In this document: one piece after another, positions 59,413-64,000 of the stretch
Layout of the letters: each line of letters opens with the position of its first letter
How positions within the stretch are numbered: the stretch's first letter is position 1
From: Cordilura impudica
Lineage: Eukaryota > Arthropoda > Insecta > Diptera > Scathophagidae
Direction: 5' to 3'
DNA: 64,000 nucleotides
Assembly: GCA_963682025.1 (NCBI GenBank)
Contig: OY821521.1
Span: 53,838,408-53,902,407 of the forward strand
Made by a program: the position numbers and the translations under genes
The notes under the pieces: model-generated
Seen by the model: the letters and a program-made list of their open reading frames with translations, nothing else
Databases searched by the model: none
Told to the model about the DNA's origin: nothing

Positions 59413-60674
59413 TTTGCTTTAAGTTCTCTAGAAACTCAAAATACAAAATAAGGTACAAAATTCAGGTCACAGCTTAAATGAAGTAATTTTAAAAAACATT
59501 AAATAACAAAGGATTTACTGTAATTTTAAAATTTTTTCAATTGCTTAGTGTTTAGTAGGATATCCTTTATTATCTATAACCGCTTGAAGCTTTTTCAGCA
59601 TAGAGTCCCACTCTTTTTTTTATAATCTGGATCTATTTTATCCCACTCTTTTTGCAACACCTTTTTTAAGTTAGATTTGTTATGGATATCGTATTTTCGA
59701 ATATTTGTCTTCAGTATTGGCCACAAATTTTCAATCACATTTAAGTCAAGTGATTGTGCTGGAGTTTGAACTCTATGCGGGCATTTCCATATCAACCAAG
59801 TCTGTACTAATTGTGATTTGTGCTTAGTGTCATTATCTTGGTAGAAGCGAAAGGCGTCCTCAATTTGCAATTTCGTCCCTCTTTGAATTAGATTTTCTTG
59901 GAGAAGTTTCAAATACATGTTTTTATCCGTATTCCCTACGATAAATGCCAAGTTACCTACTCCATTTGAAGACATGCATCCCCAAACCATAGCATTTCCA
60001 CCACCATGTTTCATAGTGGCACGTAAATTGTGAGGTTTCAGCTCAGTATTAACTTGGCGCCAAATGTAGGGTCTTCCATCTGGTCCAAATATATTGACAT
60101 TCACTTCATCAACAAAAATTACAATTCTCCAAAATGCTGGACTCTTATTTAAATGGTCACGCGCAAACTGCAGCCATTTTACTCTATTGTTTTCATTTAT
60201 AAATGGTTTGTTTCGAGGAATTCGGCCACTAAAATCAGCGTCCCTCAATATTTTGTGAATTGTTTCAGGATGACATGTCTTTCCCAAATAATTTTCGGCC
60301 ATAAGTCAGCTTCGGAGCGCTTGTTGCTGGATTATTATGACTTTGTTGCACTAACCACTTTCAATAAAAATTTTATTTGGAGCTTGTCCACCCTTGTTTT
60401 CAACACGATTCTCACCTATGTAAATACCGTTTTATATGCTGAACTGTTGAAGAGCTTAAATTAACCATTTTATGAAAGAATTCACTTAGTTTTATTTTTT
60501 TAATGCGTATCAGTCAAAAACTCAATTAGGAATGATTGCAGATAATAATCTTAAAATTTTAAGCTGAAGACAACAACAAGGATAACGGTAAAATTAACTG
60601 CATCATTTAAGCTGTGACATGAGTTTTGTACCTTATTTTGCATTTTTTTAGTTTCTTGAGAGCACAAAGCACAT
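59413..60674 (-). mobile_element. Tc1-like transposon T3
   Basis: Inverted repeats of 55 bases or more: left 59427-59490 and right 60583-60665 share agaaact, then acaaaataaggtacaaaa and gtcacagcttaaatga. The match can be followed outward to gctttaag/gctttgtg. A Family A copy starts 5 bases after the right end. Confidence 0.8.
59595..60302 (-). pseudogene. Tc1 transposase, DD34E, N-terminus lost
   Basis: Cut-and-paste transposase. The open frame has 235 codons against about 340 in the family. Visible: GKTCHPETIHKILRDADFSG, IPRNKPFINENNRVKWLQFA, first Asp in IVIFVDEVNVNIFGPDGR, GGGNAMVWGCMSSNGVG, second Asp in FYQDNDTKHKSQ and the Glu in LDLNVIENLW. Counting residues from the Asp in QDN gives 34 before the Glu, so DD34E holds. 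The helix-turn-helix region upstream of 60302 is only present in other frames, so the catalytic domain looks intact but the protein is not. Codons after 60302 were probably lost by a single frameshift. Confidence 0.88.
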
Positions 60675-60678
60675 TTTT

Positions 60679-61475
60679 ATACCCTATACCACTATGTGGT
60701 TTGGGTATAATGACTTTGTGCTGCTGTTTGTAACAACCAAAAATATTTGACCTAGACCCATCTTTAATTATACCGATCGAATCAGAATCACTATCTGATT
60801 CGATTTAACGATGTCCGTCCGTCCGTCCGTCCGTCTGTGTGTCCATGTAAAGCTTGTAATCAAACTGCAGGTCGCAAATATGAATATATTTTGACGAAAT
60901 TTGGTATTTGATCTTTCGTCGGCCATGGGATGAACCTAATGAAATTGGTGAGAAGCGGTCCATGTTCAGACCTAGCCCCCATACAAATGACCCCTATGAA
61001 ATCAACATATATTGCTATAAGATCCAAATTATCACACAAATCTTAGTCAAATTGGGTTTGTATGTATATATTACATCCATTAATCAGTAGTCCAACAATT
61101 ATCCCTATTGGACAACTCTTAGTCATAGGCCCCATATAGAGCTGCTTCCCGATCTTCACTTAAATCTATCAAAAAACAAAAATATTGCACTGATTCTTCT
61201 TAAATTTTGTTTGTATATATTTTTGCAAAATACAAGAGACTTTACCAAACATGGTCAGGATCGGTCCATTTTTGGGCCTAGTCCCCGTATAGATATATCA
61301 TCCGATATGAACTTTTTCATATATGTAGCCGAAAAAATTAATAAAAATCCCACTCAAATTTGGTTTATGCTTATTTTCTATATCCAGTTAGTTGGGTCTG
61401 AGAGATAGGGTCTCTAAACGCATGGTATAGGGTATCGTATAGTCGGTCTAGACCGACTATAATTTTCTTACTTGT
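60679..61475 (+). repeat. Family A dispersed repeat, full-length copy
   Basis: From tataccctataccactatg to the perfect tagtcggtctagaccgacta hairpin and ttttcttacttgtt. Close to the copy at 13441, sharing a (GTCC)n run and the atcagtagtccaa variant, so these two are probably a subfamily. Confidence 0.85.
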
Positions 61476-62867
61476 TATGATTATATCCTTGGCATTTAAA
61501 ACACTGTATTATATATGCACCGAAAACTCTATGACTGCTATGACTTGGATACGACTCATTATCAATTTTTATTTTTGCATTATATATTGTTCTATTATAT
61601 CTTTTTGTTTCATATATTTTTATTAAATCCATTTCACAATTCTTCATTATTTCATTTTATTTATTTTTTATTTTCTCTATTAATTCTTCTTCAGGTATTT
61701 TAAAATTCATGTCAGTTATAATAATTTTCATATCGATCTTTTTTTGGAACTTTTATTTCATAATTTTCACTTATTTCATTTTGTATTGCCTCCTTAATTT
61801 TATCTCGCTCTTCAATAGTTTTACTTTGAATAATCAAAGTACCATTTTTTCTATTTTCTTGCATTTATTTATATCTTGCATTTATTTAAAAAATTTCCTC
61901 AAATCCTATATTTCATGAAAAATGGCATTACATTAAAGTTTTTTTGATAGATCAGCTGTATATGAAGTATGTTGTTATTGTTCTTGTTGTCAAATCAACC
62001 ACATTCTAAGGTAAAAAAAAAACATAATACACAAACCCTCAAAAACCACTTTAAGGGAACATTGTCCCCTTATGTTGTTAACGCTTGTTAAACTTCCCCC
62101 TATTAGTTGTTGGTATCATAACTTAAATGACAGAAAATCAACAAACTCTGTGGGAGCAATGAACTTGAACAGAAAGTGTTATGTAAATTAATAAAGCAAA
62201 AATACACGGTTCAAAATAATAACAGGAGTATATTCATCCCATTTTTTTTTTGTTTTTAATTGTAAAATACTTTTTTTAACCCAATACCAAAAACAACCCA
62301 ACCAGATACACACATGGTCAATTCAAATCATACAATATTCATGTACAGACAAAACCACAAAAACTAAAATAGAAAAAAACCAGTTGCTAAATAAAATGAA
62401 AATGAATAGAAGTTGCAATTACAAAGAATATACTTAGAAAAACAAAGAACCAATGTTTTGAAATATTTAAAAATTTTCTTTATAAATCTTTGTAAATTAT
62501 TGCTTTAAAATTGACATTTATGTAAAAATCTAAAAGGCAAAGATTGACTGTAGTAAACCTTTTTAAATATAAGAATTCCCAAAACGTATTATTAAACGAA
62601 AGAAACTTAGACTTTTAAATATCAATCTATTAAAAATTCAATGCAAAAAAAATTTATGTATAAAATATTTCTAAGCTAATTAATTAAGCATCAATTTAAA
62701 GGACTATCACTTAATTAACTTAAATAATTTAAAAAAACTATGTGAAAAAGCAAGCCCTATCCATAAAAATTCTCATCTGAATCTTTGATATTTTCTATTG
62801 TCAAATTTTTCATTTATGAAATTTTCTCTGCCTATAGACAAGATTTCTACCGGACTATTTATAAGAA

Positions 62868-63236
62868 CTAGCAGATTCCAGCACTCGAAATTCGAGTGCA
62901 AATTCTAGGAAATTTTATTTTTTCATTTAATAAAGACCCTAAAGCTATGCTTCACAATTCAACTCATTTTACGAATTCAACACATTAACACAAACATATT
63001 AACAAATTTAATACACACACACACACATGCTATATAGCATTGTATAATTTTATGTGTGTGTTAGTAGCAACTTTAAACGATCATAACTACAAAAAATATT
63101 CCAGACGATGAAAATCTGTAAATCTGTGCAGCTAAAAAAAATACCTTTCAAATGATAAATTTTTTGTCAAAATCGGAGTGAAACTGTGAAACTTACATCG
63201 GTAACAAAAAATCGCCTAGCCTATTAATAGTATAGA
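62868..63236 (-). mobile_element. Non-autonomous Helitron copy H4
   Basis: CTAG end with perfect hairpin (gcactcgaaattcgagtgc) on the left and start TCTATACTATTAATAGGC on the right, between A and T. A second ttaatattatagat follows at once, possibly a leftover of another copy's start. It holds a short (CA)n run near 63015. Confidence 0.8.
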
Positions 63237-64000
63237 TTAATATTATAGATATATAGTACATTTTCGTTGGTTTTTTTTAAGCTACATATTCTAAGACAGA
63301 AATCTTTCTGTTTTTTATAAAGTAATTGCTGGTAATACGTTTTTATTTTAATTAGATTAGACAGTACAAAAATCATTTATAAATCGTGGTGTTATTTACT
63401 AATAACTAAATATTCTTTAAGAATTCCATAATTATAAACAAAAATTTCCAAAATTCCAATATTTTGAGAAAACAACAAATAACAATATGCAATTTTAACG
63501 AAACTGTCATTAAAAGCTTTATATAGTTTTCTCTTTCATTCTTTCGTATATAGTCTATACAGTCATGCTTTGTTTTTTGTCATTGTGTTTTTGTTTTTGT
63601 CATTGTATTTCTTCTTTTTTTTTTCAAACTGCATTCCCCTTATTTCATTTCCTGATAAAAAACAGTTTGTTTTTGTTTTGAAGTCTTGTTTGCTTTATTT
63701 TTTAAATTCGCGTGTTTATATTCTCTAAAAAGCAGCTGATTCTTCAACACACAACAAAATGTCAAAAACAAGAACTACTCTCTTGTTGTTTTATTAAGCT
63801 CTCTTAATAAAAATGAACAGCAAACATTTGTACTTTATTCATATGTTTTTCTTTCCTTTTTTATCATATCAACAATTTGTCCATCGTTTGTTCTAGGAGC
63901 TATTGCTACATTATATCTTCATAATGTTAATGTTAGCAAAGCAAATTAATGAATATTTTGCTTAATTTGTTTAAATAAATAACCTAGGAAAAATTGTGTA

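Larger units (their letters stand above)
57633..64000 (+). other. RanBPM intron, first 6.4 kb, filled with transposons
   Basis: Follows the donor GTGAGT at 57633. It contains a LINE tail, an inverted-repeat unit, a Tc1 element, Family A and Helitron H4. The rest (61476-62867 and 63237-64000) is AT-rich without recognisable features. No acceptor followed by SPRY coding sequence was seen. Confidence 0.65.

Noticed and set aside
1..64000. LTR retrotransposons or endogenous viral genes
   Set aside because: No LTR pair, gag, protease or integrase motif was recognised; reverse transcriptases here are of LINE type.
1..64000. tRNA or rRNA genes
   Set aside because: No box B-like ggttcgaatcc with a matching acceptor stem was noticed; a covariance search would be needed to exclude degenerate ones.

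Overview
The window looks like a very AT-rich, repeat-packed dipteran genome segment, most likely a calyptrate fly (blowfly or house-fly type). That placement is inference: it rests on two insect-type host genes with short introns, polyglutamine tracts and the mix of transposon families. I see no bacterial, plasmid, CRISPR, rRNA or tRNA content.

Only two host genes are recognisable, both on the + strand. At 14798-15523 there are three exons of a 1-Cys peroxiredoxin (Prx6 type) whose first coding exon I could not find. At 55970-57632 lies the 5' coding region of RanBPM (RanBP9/10 family). It ends in a clean splice donor, its next exon lies outside the window, and its reading frame is broken at three or more places.

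Almost everything else is mobile DNA, often nested. 1-7.3 kb: small TTA-flanked elements, a hAT remnant and degenerate copies of a dispersed family called Family A here. 7.36-12.06 kb: a palindromic transposon with a 500-residue DDE-like protein. 12.2-14.6 kb: an inverted minisatellite with a Family A copy at its centre, then Prx6. 17.3-20.6 kb: a related, internally deleted transposon carrying two further insertions and itself sitting in a retrotransposon fragment. 24.8-29.6 kb: a 1.62-kb unit in three tandem copies. 34.7-39.6 kb: a hAT transposon with inverted arms of about 1.7 kb and a perfect 8-bp target duplication. 40.2-47.8 kb: Tc1, mariner and hAT remnants. 51.16-55.09 kb: a pogo/Tigger-type element holding a tandem-array repeat, into which a LOA-type LINE inserted with a perfect 14-bp duplication. 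After RanBPM, its intron holds a LINE tail, a Tc1 element, Family A and a Helitron.

Several insertions can be checked against intact copies within the window. Helitron H1 sits in Family A, the LINE sits in the tandem-array repeat, and removing one MITE rejoins a transposon reading frame. All coordinates were read by eye; terminal repeats and target duplications were read base by base, while family names are from recall.
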